From: Podaxis mareebaensis
Taxonomy: Eukaryota; Basidiomycota; Agaricomycetes; Agaricales; Agaricaceae
Length of the DNA stretch: 64,000 nucleotides
NCBI GenBank assembly: GCA_018524725.1
Contig: JAEUWP010000562.1
Span: 620,001-684,000, forward strand
Direction of reading: 5' to 3'
Shown: positions 11,975 to 22,775 of the stretch, one piece after another
How positions within the stretch are numbered: the stretch's first letter is position 1
Layout: each line of letters opens with the position of its first letter
Translations under genes and position numbers: made by a program
The notes under the pieces: model-generated
What the model saw: the letters and a program-made list of their open reading frames with translations, nothing else
Databases searched by the model: none
Told to the model about the DNA's origin: nothing

Positions 11975-14688
11975 ATGTCTTCCCTCCCAGTCATCGACCT
12001 CGGGGTCGATTACAAGGCCGATAAAGGTACATACATGCCCTATTCTCTCATTGCAGCCATGCTGACGCTCTGGCAGACAAAATCAAGGATTTTCTGTCCA
12101 AGTTCAAGGGATCGCAGGAGAAGGACCTCGCACAAAACTTTGCTGATATTGACATTCGCGACAATGAGCAAGCGGATTCAGATGAATCAAGTCAGCTCAA
12201 ATATATGATCCAGCTGGTACGCGTAAATACGCGCTTTTGACGCGTCTCGACGCGCTCATCCCCCCCGTAGCAAAAGATCGCAAACAGGGAACAGCAGATG
12301 CTAGTAATCGAATTGGAGGACATTAGTGAAGTAAGGTTTCCCGGATATTACCCATACATGCTCATGACATCCTTGCAGCACCAATCCACTGCAGGCGATC
12401 TTGTTTCCCGAATACGATTCAACACGCGTCGATATGTTCAGCTCTTCTGCGAGGTCGTCGATGAGCTCATGCCCCAACCCACGAAAGATATCTCAGAGTA
12501 CGATGAAGTCATCGATGTCATCCTACATCAACGCAGGGAGCGGAATGAGCAGATTGAAGGTGGACAAGAAAAGTTCCCGGACCATTTGTTGAGGAGATAG
12601 TGAGTGGCAGTCTAATCGTGAGCTTAATGACGTTACTTACCCATCATGCCAGTAACCTCTACTTTAAGCCACTAAAAAATGATGTTCCGCTTGCTGTCCG
12701 AGATGTCAAAGGTTCTTATCTTGGACGTCTCATCACCGTCCGGGGCATTGTTACCCGAGTATCAGAGGTCAAACCCCTTCTCCAAGTCAACGCTTATACC
12801 TGCGATGTTTGCGGTTCGGAGACCTTTCAAGACATCGTTAACAAGACGTTCACGCCCCTCGTTGACTGCGAAAACCAAAACGAATGCAAGAAGAATGGCA
12901 TTCATGGGTCCCTTCATATGCAAACGAGGGCTTGTCGATTCAGTCCTTTCCAGGAAGTCAAAATTCAGGAGATGGTGAGTAGAATCTCCCTGTCGATTTA
13001 TCCAGGAACTTATCCCAGCTCCAGGCGGACCAAGTTCCAGTTGGCCATATCCCAAGGTCTATGACAATTCACGTCCATGGGAACCTTACCCGTTCTATGC
13101 ACCCCGGAGATGTCGTGCACCTTGGAGGCATATTCCTACCCATTCCATATACTGGTTTCCAAGCCATTCGCGCTGGGCTTCTGACCGATACATATCTCGA
13201 GGCCCACTACATCCACCAGCTCAAGAAGCAATACAGCGACATGGAGGTTACGCCAGAAGTCATCCGCAAAATTGAACAACTCAAGCGTGACGGAAATATT
13301 TACAATAAATTTGCTATGAGCATAGCGCCTGAAATCTATGGCCACCTTGATGTCAAGAAGGCTCTGCTTCTTCTTCTGGTTGGGGGTGTAACTAAACTAA
13401 CTGGAGATGGCATGAAAATCAGGGGCGACATCAACATCTGTCTTATGGGTGATCCTGGTGTTGCAAAGTCCCAGCTCCTTAAATATATTTCCAAGATTGC
13501 TCCCCGAGGTGTCTATACAACGGGTAAAGGTTCCTCAGGTGTTGGTCTTACAGCCGCCGTCATGCGAGACCCAGTCACCGATGAGATGGTTTTGGGTACG
13601 CATCCAATCAATCTCGATGTGTTTCATCAACTTACATATGAAAACAGAGGGTGGTGCTCTTGTGCTTGCCGACAATGGCATCTGCTGCATTGATGAGTTT
13701 GATAAAATGGAGGAATCCGATCGTACCGCTATCCATGAAGTCATGGAGCAACAAACCATCTCGATTTCCAAGGCTGGTATCTCAACAACCCTCAACGCAC
13801 GCACATCCATTCTCGCTGCTGCCAACCCTCTGTATGGTAGATACAACACCAAAGTATCGCCAGTGGAAAACATCAATCTTCCAGCTGCTCTTCTATCTCG
13901 TTTCGACCTACTATTCCTAATCCTCGACAAACCCACCCGTGAAGATGACGAACGCCTTGCTCAACATGTCACTTATGTTCATATGAATAACCGACACCCA
14001 GACCTTGAATATGAGGTCATCGACCCCACGATTATGAGGCACTACATCGCAATGGCTCGCCAAAGACGGCCAGTCGTGCCGCCCGAAGTCTCAAACTACA
14101 TCGTCGATTCTTATGTCCGCCTACGCAAGATGTCCAAAGAAGATGAAAAAGCCAACAAATCCCACACCTACACCTCCGCCCGTACCCTCCTTGGTGTCCT
14201 TCGTCTCGCCCAGGCGCTCGCTCGTCTACGCTTTGCAGACTCGGTCGAACATAGCGACATCGACGAGGCCCTCCGCTTGATGGAATGCAGTAAAGAAAGT
14301 CTGCATGATGATGCCGAGAAGGAATTCGAACCTGACAAATCCGTTGTCAGTCAAATTTACCGGTTGATTAAGAGTATGGGTGGATCGAGGGGTAGGAGAA
14401 AGAGGCAGAAGAGGATGGGTAGAGGACCGGCAGGGGAGAGAGATATGGATGTTGATTCGGATGATGATGACGATGATGAAACGCTTTCCATGGTCGATAT
14501 TCGTGCGAGGGTGCTGAACGCTGGCTTTACGGAGGCCCAGCTTATGGAGACTATTCGTCAAGTGAGTATCCTTCACTGTTTTATGGGCCGCTTGATACTT
14601 ATACTCGCGTGAACAGTACGAGGACTTGGACATCTGGTTCTTGGTCAACAATGGAGCCAAACTCCAGTTTAATACCATTCGCGCTTGA
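11975..14688 (+). CDS. MCM7: DNA replication licensing helicase subunit Mcm7, 8 exons
   Basis: Exons 11975-12026, 12077-12216, 12271-12330, 12379-12599, 12653-12974, 13025-13595, 13648-14561 and 14617-14688 join to 783 residues, normal for Mcm7. It has the N-terminal MCM fold with a Cys4-type zinc site (CDVC...CENQNEC), Walker [16 protein letters not shown]7-type [16 protein letters not shown], Walker [10 protein letters not shown], the arginine finger SRFDLLF, and a C-terminal winged helix. Mcm7 is one of six subunits of the replicative helicase loaded at origins. An Asp-rich run ([11 protein letters not shown]) follows a basic segment near the C-terminus. The 48-nt intron 12331-12378 has a length divisible by three and no stop in frame, so retention would be silent to the frame. 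Identification is firm. Confidence 0.96.
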
Positions 14689-15035
14689 GAAACCTCTCGT
14701 CGAATCATGTTTGTATTTGCTGCTAGCTTTCGGTATAGTGTATGTCTGCCATCTGTAACATTATTGCCATTTCGTGGCTACTTTTCCTTCCTGGACAATT
14801 CTTGCTGTGTTATCAACTTTGGAACCGCTATTACCACCGACTATGTTGTGACAAATAGCATAGATAATATATGGTTTCCTGAACTCGAATGCTCTAAAAA
14901 TATTCGAGCCGATTAGTGTAACTACATCTGTAATAGATACAACCGAAAAAAAGGTAAATTATTCCGGGCTGGTATTAGATATCCAACAGTGATGCGGAAT
15001 ACAGAGAGAACGAGAACTAGGATATTAAAGTAATC
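14689..15035. other. Convergent intergenic spacer, MCM7/KEX2 3' ends
   Basis: AT-rich 347 bp between two converging genes. It presumably holds both 3' UTRs. I see no further gene or repeat. Confidence 0.6.
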
Positions 15036-17954
15036 CTATGCCGTTGATGCGCTCGCGTATTCCCAGCTTCCCTCTCCACTTGTGCTCGTGCTCGAGCTGT
15101 GCTCGCCAGTCGGACTGATCAGCCTTCCATCTTCGTTCCTTCGACCTGGGTCACCACGATGATTTTCATCACCTTCCTCTCCTTCTGAGGAGCTATCGTC
15201 ATGATAATGTTCTTGTCTAGGGGTAACACCCCCAGTCGTCGCAGGGTCTTCATCGTCCAAGAAACCGGAATGGAATCCAATTCCTTCCGTCGATCGACCA
15301 GGCGCCTGTGGTCTCCTCAACCCCGTATTCTCATCCGCATACTCATCCTCATCATCCGACACCTCACCAAACGCATCATATAATTCCCTCGTGCGCCCGG
15401 TGCTCGCTGGTCGACCATCCAACGTACCCATGGACATTTCCTCGTTACCGACGCGATCGTATCCGCTGTTATGTTGCTTCCTCCTGCGACGATAGAAAAA
15501 CACAGCGGCCCCGATGCCGAAGAGGATGACGAGTGCCAGTGCGCCAAAGAACCATTTCTGATTCGAGACGAGGTTGGACATATCGGAGAACCAGCCTTCA
15601 TCCGGCGTTGGGTTAATTCCTGTTGCAGTCGCGCCTGGTATCCCTGTTGAGGTTGGCTTGCTGCTAAATGCGGGTTTGGAGTTTTCGCCTTCTTTCGTGC
15701 CGCTATCACCTGGGAGGTGAGCCGTGGGTTTCGGGTATTGTTTGGTTTGGGTGGGTGAGGGATTGATTGGACGCATGAGTGCTTCCGTTGGTGGGAGAAC
15801 GTCCTCGACGTTTGGAACTTCGAAATTTCGTGTTTTCTGTGGATCGATAGCGGAACCCCATAAAATCATGTTCCACCCTAGGAATGAACCATTATTCTTT
15901 TCGGGCTCGTCTTGGTCGAACACGCGGATTGTCCAGTCACCAACGGGATTTTCGCCCCTGCAACAGTTTGAGCAGTCCGTAAAGCCACCTACAAGATAAA
16001 ACTCACCAATGCTTCACGCTCATAAACGTCCACCCAGGAAAGCCAGTCTCAGCAGCGTCATACTGACGCTTCCCAGCTAATACACTCTTAATGCCGTTAG
16101 GACTAATAACCTCCACCTCTACATCCCCTCGTCGGGTATGCTGGATCCACACTTTGACGTTGATATGCTCGAGCTTCTCAAAGTTGTTGTCATCCAGCAT
16201 CTGCTTCGTGATCGTGATCTTGCTCTCAACCCCCATGGACCCGATAAACTGTCCACCAGTGAAATTACCCTGGCTATCCATCTTTCCATCATTAAGTCGA
16301 ACCGTGTCGGTAGCAAGCCAGGTCTGGGGCTTGACGAGGGACCATGACTGAGCGGCTTTGACGAAGGCATATGCGTCGAGGGCCCCATAGCCGTATTTGT
16401 AGCTGTAGAGTCTACCCGTCGCAGTCTTCTCCCAGTCTGGATCGTCTGGATTAACAATCCGTGCAGTCTCAAGGCAAAGGTATTGAATGTCGCGCCATGT
16501 GAGGTCAGGGCTGTGAGTCCGTGTCAGCACAAACCTTCCACCAATATCGACGCTACATACCGAGCCTGCAAAGCCAAAGCGAAGACGCCTACGGCATTCG
16601 GTGCTGCAGCAGACGTGCCTCCATGCGTTGTGGCACAAGCGTCCTTGCCCTTGTCAGTTGTGACCTTAAAATAGACGTGAGAGCTTTGTAGAAGAAAAAA
16701 GGAAGGGCACTAACGATATGTTGTCCGCCACCAGAACTGTACGCGACAATCATATTGGCAGCGCAGGATTCCGAGTAATACGGGTGCATGCCCTTGTAAT
16801 CAATAGCCGCCACGGTGACCGAGTATATGCTGTTGGTATAGCCATCGAAGTTGCATTGGTCTCCTGAAGCAGCACCGTTGCCGCTAGCGAAGACAAATAT
16901 CGAACCCTTTCCATTCCGACCGTTGTTAATGCCATTTACGACAGCTTTCTTGATCAGGTACCCGGGACCTTCCATAGATTGGCCGTTGTCGGGCGGACCC
17001 CAACTACAGCTGTAGATGGATACGTTTTGGAAACCATAGTTAAGGGCGGCCGCTTCATCGACGTCTGAAATTGGCCCGGAAAGGATGCGAACGCCAGCAA
17101 CCTTGGAGTCGTAGGCAATACCGACACCACATACATTATTCTTTCGCGCAGCCACTTGACCTGCACATCGTGTTCCATGGTGGTCATCGAAGTTCTTGGG
17201 AGTAGGAAGTGGTTCGTGGTCGTTGAAGTCATATGAATCTTCAGCATCCTGGCCAAAAATGAGAAAAACGTTCATAAATGAAAAACATAGAGCGTACAAA
17301 GTTTTCTGCGAGATCTTCGCTTGTATAATCCAGACCATCATCCACCAGTGAAGAAATAATCCCCTTCCCGGTGAATCCCATCTCCCACAGGGGTGTTGCG
17401 TTCATCATGTGCTCCGGGAACTCGTTGTTGACGAGATGCCATTGCTGATTGAATAATGGGTCCTGGATGCCTAGTCGTGAAGCAACAGCACGGGACAGGG
17501 ATTCAGAGTCAGAGTCTCCTTGTCGTCGTAAGGGTGGCGGGGCACGTTTGACTCGCTGTCGTAGTTCCTGCCTGGATAGGTATTTGACAGAGGATACGAT
17601 CCTTCGCGCGTGATCTGCGCCATCCGATCGTATTGATAGAGGTGAGTTTGCCCTTGCTCGAAGGTTTTCGAAGGTTTCGAGGACCCGGTCTCGAGGTTCC
17701 TCTCGCGTTGATAGGCCATGTAGCCCATGTAGCTGTTTCGGAGTGCGGACTAGCCAGTGATTCGTTAGTTCCCCTGCCTGTTCCACCAGTTCTACGCCGA
17801 GCACTTGCAGGACATCGTCCAGCGATGCCAGGGAAGTGTGAGGGTTGTGTTCAATAACATAGTAGTGATGTGTATCGTAGGAGCGTTTAGCAGGAGATGC
17901 AGCAAGGATACATTGTAGCAGCAGCAAGGATGCCGCTGACCAGAGGAGGCGCAT
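15036..17954 (-). CDS. KEX2: Kexin, Golgi dibasic-processing serine protease, 5 exons
   Basis: Minus-strand exons 17298-17954, 16715-17248, 16561-16664, 16007-16510 and 15036-15957 join to 906 residues. A hydrophobic signal peptide (LLWSAASLLLLQCILAAS) is followed by the inhibitory propeptide ending near VKRAPPP, a plausible autocleavage site. The subtilisin-like domain shows Asp in LVDDGLDY, His in DDHHGTRCAGQ, the oxyanion Asn region FASGNG and Ser in HGGTSAAAPNAVG. A P-domain follows (about 440-640), then a Ser/Thr-rich stalk, one transmembrane helix near residue 732 (FGALALVILFGIG) followed by RRRRK, and an acidic cytosolic tail for Golgi retrieval. Kexin cleaves after KR/RR in secreted precursors, including pheromones and cell-wall enzymes. 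All catalytic residues are present; identification is firm. Confidence 0.95.
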
Positions 17955-18045
17955 AGTTACGCCTGGTGGTAGAGGATGGCAAGGCCTGTTAATTTAGCGC
18001 CGACGCAGCATCAAACAGCCAGCTCAGTCAATTGCTGCACAGCCA

Positions 18046-18353
18046 CTATTGCCTGTGACGCTTTCCTAATGTGGATCCACCCCTTCCTTCTCGACTCGCA
18101 TCAAGGTGGGCTTGCGACCTTGTGATATGCACCAGCGTGCTCACCCCGTGTGGTAATTCGAATTCGTCGGATATCAACGGCCTTACTCCATCCAGTACAC
18201 TCCAACACACCACCTTCGTTTCAGGCATCCCACCCTCCAGTCCCAAAGAACGGACCTCAAACGCGTAACATTCAAAGTGGAGCCCCAGCCACGAATAGCC
18301 AAGTGCCTGTACTTGTTCGCCCTCCACATCATCAAGATGGGCCTTGACAATCT
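18046..18353 (-). CDS. Unrecognised short ORF, possibly a gene fragment
   Basis: An open minus-strand frame of about 100 codons runs from 18353 to a stop at 18046-18048. Its composition looks protein-like (FEVRSLGLEGGMPETKVV, then CWSVLDGVRPLISDEFELP). It has no ATG in frame near its 5' end; an upstream in-frame stop and an AG at 18354-18355 suggest either an internal exon whose upstream partner I could not find, or a decayed remnant. It lies between the divergent KEX2 and MFS genes. I do not recognise the family. The opposite strand is also open over part of it, so real coding status is uncertain. Confidence 0.25.
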
Positions 18354-18495
18354 CTGTTCTTTTCTAGCTGAAATCGTCTAGCTGGCTATTTTTAGACTGG
18401 ACTGTCGGCCTCAGGGAGCTGGACTGTCCCGCGGTGTCTTATCTCGCCTTAAAAATGAATTCAAAGCACCTGCTTCTTCTTATCCTTGAACTACC

Positions 18496-20363
18496 ATGGC
18501 GTCGCCGGCTAGCGCCCCACCTGCTGAAATGGCTCTATACAAAGTCCACTGGTTCAGAAGTACCATTTTCCAAGTACTGGTTGTGGGAGGGGTATTCTTC
18601 TGTGTATGTGCTTATCTTCCGGTCTCTGCAAAAGCTAGACTCGCTTTTAGGCCCCTGGGATGTATAATGCCCTAAGCTCCTTGGGTGCTGGTGGACTCGC
18701 TACTCCCTGGTACGCCAACGCGACCGCCGCCGCCGGTTATGGTGAGGCGCTCACGTTATTGTGGAAGAAGCACGTTCTTATCGGACCTAGTTTTCATGGC
18801 CGTCTTATGTGTCATTGGTGGGGTTATCGTCAGCAAGATTGGCGTTAGAATCTCTCTTCTTGTAAGCAATGTCACTTCTCTTCCTGTCCTACACTCATGC
18901 CAAGCCGCAAGATCGCGAGTGTGGGCGATATCATGTAAGTCAGAGACTAGCCCCTCCAGACTCTCGCTAAATTCATTGTTATCAGTTATGCAGGAAGCCT
19001 TTATCTCAACTCTAAAAATGGGACGCAATGGTTCCTTCTCTTCGGGTCGATTGTTTCCGGGATGACAGATGGGTTGATGTACGCAGTCGAAGGTCCAATC
19101 ATCACAGGTGGGTATGTCAGGCGTGAACTCGACGATTATGTTATTCATATGTTTAAAATCAGCCTATCCCGAGCCCCATCGTAGGGGGCGTATGCTTGGC
19201 CTCTGGGTCTTCATGCGCAATGCCGCCCCAGTTATTGGTGGTGCTATCATTTTTGGGCTCAACGCCAAACTGGATTCGACTGGCGGCGTTTCTCTTCAGA
19301 CCTACCTTGTCATCATCGGAATCATGTGCGCTGGACCATTGATTGCGCTGCTGCTCTCACCTCCAGAAAAGGTACAGAGGAAGGACGGTGTCAAAATCGT
19401 TTTCCGGAAGATGGGATGGGCTAGAACTATGTATGAATTTTATAAGGTCATAAGCTCGCGCGACGTAAGTTTTTACCATTGTTTCCATTTTACATGCATT
19501 AAATTTCAACCCAAAAGATTCTCCTATTGTGCCCACTCTTTTTCACATCATGGTTCTACGGATCTTACATAGGTATGCTCTTCCAAACGCTACTACTTCT
19601 GGCTCTTCACCAGTTATTGCAGGAACCTTGCAAACACAGTATTTCAATGTCCGCACCCGTGCCCTTTGTGCCCTCGTGACGCCATGGGGCGACATCGCTG
19701 GTGGATTCCTCATTGGATATTTCCTCGATCATGCGAAGCTCTCAGTTAAGCAGCGTGCTCGATGGAGCTTCGTCTTCTTGATGGTTTTGAACCTCGCGTT
19801 GTGGGTTTGGACAGCAATTGTTACGAAGCAGCTTGAGGACCAGAAACCCGTGATCGACTGGACTTCTGGATCTATGTTTGGCAAGACATTTTCCCTGTTC
19901 ATTTTGTTTGAATTGGCGACAATGGCAACGCAGACCAGCTTGTATTGGATTATCAGTCATAGTAAGTGCAATTGACCTACATATATCTAGCAAGGCGAAT
20001 AACTGAAGTATACCACCAGTGTCAGATGATTTCATCGTCTTGTCTTACATGACTGGAACTCTGCGCGGTGTGGAGTGCGCTGGGCAAGCTGTCGCATACG
20101 GAATAAAATCCAGCGATACAACGGATTGGATATCCATTGGGTTAAATGTCGGCCTCAGTACGTGGGAGATTATTTTATTCATTAAATATTTTAATACTGG
20201 CACAGTTGTTCTTTCTTTGCCTTTTGCTTGGGTCACAATACGCAAAATTGGCGTACAAGGGTTTGAGAAGATAAACTTCAGCGACAACCAACCTGACGAG
20301 AAGGCGAAGGCGAAAGGGTCTGAAGAAGGTAGTATTACACCTGACTCCAAGAGCTTGTCTTGA
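18496..20363 (+). CDS. UNC93-like major facilitator superfamily membrane protein, 9 exons
   Basis: Exons 18496-18603, 18651-18741, 18791-18861, 18912-18934, 18986-19107, 19163-19464, 19518-19572, 19623-19961 and 20020-20363 join to 484 residues. The order of hydrophobic segments fits about 11-12 membrane helices. Family signatures include APGMYNALSSLGAGG after helix 1 and RRGRMLGLWVFMRNAAP between helices 4 and 5, with a long hydrophilic loop and a second half starting LLLCPLFFTSWFYGSY. Fungal UNC93-like proteins are plasma-membrane or vacuolar MFS members of unknown substrate; some influence ion homeostasis. The C-terminus is a short charged Lys/Ser tail. The 23-nt exon at 18912-18934 is inferred from homology and frame. 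Family call is good; substrate unknown. Confidence 0.85.
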
Positions 20364-20775
20364 ATGCTGTGCACCTTGTGTATGAACCGGTATGTTACGA
20401 GACAACTATGAATTCAATTAGGTCTCCCAATATAATACACAATGAAGAACACCGTAGCATGGGACGCCCAAAAGTGAACGGTTCTGGAACAAGGACAGGT
20501 GACTCTGATTGCTAAACAAGGAAACTTTCTAGACTTTTCTAGCAAGCTGTGGTTTCCAGATAATCCTACTCATTGGGTGGCCCCACACCCTGCTTACTCA
20601 TCCGAAGGCAGGAGTGACTTCTAGAACGTGCCGTGGTTACGTCGAGCTACATGGGCCTCCGACTTACAAGAGGGAGGGTTTCGGTACTACGAGCCTCAGA
20701 CAAGTATCAAGCAGACTCAAGCAATCAACTCTACTCTACGCTCTTACCTAGCTCTCTAATCTCTAATTTACCAAC
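20364..20775 (+). promoter_or_regulatory. HSP20 promoter with heat-shock elements
   Basis: The 412-bp gap upstream of the small heat-shock gene holds at least three HSF-type arrays: TTCTGGAA at 20482-20489, GAA/TTC repeats in the 20521-20545 segment (TTTCTAGACTTTTCTAG), and the perfect TTCTAGAA at 20619-20626. Inverted nGAAn units are the known heat-shock-factor target, so heat induction of the downstream gene is likely. Confidence 0.7.
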
Positions 20776-21374
20776 ATGTCCAACGGCTCTGTCTGGTTCT
20801 ACGAGCCCTTCTACGACATTGACCGCTTCTTCGACGAGGCGTTCAATGTCTTCAATCAACGCCTTACGAATGGTGGTCAGGTCCAACGTCGTGTCACTGA
20901 CGGAGGCGATAGCAACTCTATCAGGTCCTTGAAACCTCGGCATGTACTCTTTTTCTCGAAATGCTTGAATGACAACTTACCGTAAGGTGCAGAATGGACC
21001 TTCACGAGGACACTAACAAGAATGTTGTCACCGCGACATTCGAGCTCCCTGGCTTGAAGAAGGAGGATGTGAACATCGAGCTGCAGAACAATCGCCTCAC
21101 AGTCTCGGGTGAAAGTACCATTTCATCTGCTCACGACCAGAGTGGATATGCAGTTCGCGAGAGGCGATTCGGGAAGTTCTCCAGGACACTCCAGCTTCCC
21201 GAGGGGATCAAGGTATGTATATTTTTTCACGTGTCTGCGGTTATGAATAGACTGATTGACTATTCGCGTGAGCAGCCTGAGGAGATCAAGGCTTCGATGG
21301 AGAACGGCGTTTTGACTGTTACCTTCCCCAAGACTTCTCCGGAGCTTGCGCCGAAGAGGATTGCACTTCTCTAA
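20776..21374 (+). CDS. Small heat-shock protein, HSP20/alpha-crystallin family, 3 exons
   Basis: Exons 20776-20939, 20993-21212 and 21276-21374 join to 160 residues. The N-terminal arm is aromatic-rich (VWFYEPFYDIDRFFDEAF). The alpha-crystallin domain starts at PRMDLHEDTNKN and includes FELPGLKKEDVNIEL, the GYAVRERRFGKFSRTLQLP loop and the end-strand signature MENGVLTVTFPK. The last residues, RIALL, resemble the C-terminal IxI/L anchor. Such proteins are ATP-independent holdases that keep unfolding proteins soluble under heat. Intron 1 uses a GC donor (CG|GCATGT): the only join giving the conserved PRMDLHED sequence. Heat-shock elements lie upstream, and a decayed last exon of a related gene lies 1.3 kb downstream. 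Confidence 0.93.
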
Positions 21375-21700
21375 GCGGGGAGCTCTAGGGATTGGTAGTT
21401 GATATCACAAACAGTCATGATTAACGTGTATTCTATGCTTTTGGTACTCAGACAGTAGTTACTTGACAATCATGTGCCAATGAATGTACTCCGCTGCATC
21501 TTGAATGATTGTCTCGTGTGATCAATCCACTTGTTCCGCCTAATGTGATCTCGGATGCGACAAAGCTGGTGAGAACCCCGGTCTTGTATGTAAAGCCGTT
21601 CCATCCCTCGGAAAGGCGGCGCGTTTCTTATAGCCGTTCAACAAAACTGGGAAACACCAATAAAGTGGAAATAATGGAAATCAGAGCTACAGTCGTCTCC

Positions 21701-21748
21701 CTCATAACCCATAGCACTTGGTGACATGGCCGACCTATGGGTTATGAG
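21701..21748. repeat. Perfect 14-bp inverted repeat with 20-nt spacer
   Basis: CTCATAACCCATAG at 21701-21714 is the exact reverse complement of CTATGGGTTATGAG at 21735-21748. The right arm starts a motif (TATGGGTTAT) that recurs many times around 22.43-22.61 kb. No reading frame crosses it. It could be a head-to-head junction of repeat units, a mobile-element terminus, or a hairpin-forming site. Confidence 0.85.
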
Positions 21749-22023
21749 AGAGTATGGCTTATAAGGGAGTTCAAAAAATATATTGCGGAAATTAAAGAGA
21801 AAATACTCGATGGTTATCTAGAAGCTATAGGAGCTATTCCACAGAGAGGTACTATGGAAGTAAGGGAGTAGTGATTAGGGAACACTTTTACGTGTGAAGT
21901 AATCATCAATGCGAGTGTCTTTCAAGGAAGCCACTTGTTTCAAACGAAGCTCTCGATTAAATAAGACAAGGTTGTGCTCCATTTGACGAGAGAATGGGAG
22001 ATCAGTCATTGCAAGGTACCTAT

Positions 22024-22324
22024 TCAACAAAGCCGACGCTTGAAGAAGGTCCTGGGTGGCGGAGGCAGATCATCAACTGAGTCATCATCGTCGTCGTCGT
22101 CATCACCGCCGTTGATTTCGCTGTTCTCCCGTGCCGCAAATGATTCCATGACAGCTGCAAAGATGCCCTCTTCATCCAACTCATCTGTCAAGCCAACATT
22201 CTTCTTCTTCAGAGATCTGCTTGCCCTGTGCGAGTCGAGCTTGAAGGAGTGTCTTTTGTGCATGTACTTTCCGCTTGAGGACACGCAAACCCTTTTCCAA
22301 TGTCTGAACAAGCGAAGCAGACAT
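22024..22324 (-). pseudogene. Decayed ORF fragment with frameshift and poly-Asp tract
   Basis: From an ATG at 22322-22324 (minus) one frame reads a helical, Lys-rich start (MSASLVQTLEKGLRVLKRKV) up to QISEEEECWLD and then meets a stop. The adjacent frame continues sensibly as DELDEEGIFAAVMESFAA, followed by ENSEINGG and an eight-Asp run, ending at 22024. The handover suggests a single-base frameshift in a once continuous coding segment. I do not recognise a named family. It lies among repeats between the intact HSP20 gene and an HSP20 remnant, so a relic of an inserted or expanded gene family is the best reading. Confidence 0.4.
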
Positions 22325-22430
22325 AGTCGAAGCAAAAGTTGGTTGTTAAAAATTTTTATTCATTTACTGTACTATTACTGTTGGCCGCTCAGTACGATTC
22401 AAAAGTGAAATGTTACACTCCTAACATGGG

Positions 22431-22615
22431 TTGTTGCCATACATGGTAACCGGCGTTATGGGTTTTTGTCCTAAAGGACCTATGGGTTACGGGGTTCGAG
22501 GGAGTTATGGGTTATGGGTCAAAATTCCCCGCGAACCAACTTGGTGGAAAGAAATTTCTATGGGTTATATGAGAGTATGGGTTATAAGGGGTATGGGTTA
22601 TATGGGAGACAACTG
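22431..22615. repeat. Cluster of TATGGGTTAT-type direct repeats
   Basis: Variants of TATGGGTTAT (also TATGGGTTAC, TATGGGTTATA) occur about six times in 185 bp, interleaved with GAGAGTATGGGTTATAAGGG. The same block occurs once at 21735-21767, next to the inverted repeat, as GAGAGTATGGCTTATAAGGG. The two copies flank the decayed ORF at 22.0-22.3 kb. Confidence 0.7.
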
Positions 22616-22676
22616 TATCCGGATTCCGTATATGCTTGCCCCCTCCGAGATCTGACGTCACCGCGTTTATTTATAG

Positions 22677-22775
22677 GATGACCAAATCAGGGCCCGCATG
22701 GATAATGGCATCCTCACCGTCACCTTCCCCAAGGCCTCTCCGGGAGACACACCGAAGAAGGTCACTATTAACTAG
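22677..22775 (+). pseudogene. Orphan last exon of a second HSP20 gene
   Basis: After an intron-like acceptor (TTTATTTATAG) an open stretch of 32 codons ends in TAG at 22773-22775. It reads RARMDNGILTVTFPKASPGD and then TPKKVTIN, which aligns to the last exon of the intact HSP20 gene (MENGVLTVTFPKTSPE) but differs at many positions. No upstream HSP20 exons are found in the preceding 1.2 kb, which is repeat-rich instead. It is therefore a 5'-deleted remnant of a paralogue, not a fresh copy of the neighbour. Confidence 0.8.

Noticed and set aside
22024..22335. Possible transposase
   Set aside because: No catalytic DDE or other transposase motif can be seen; kept only as an unidentified relic.
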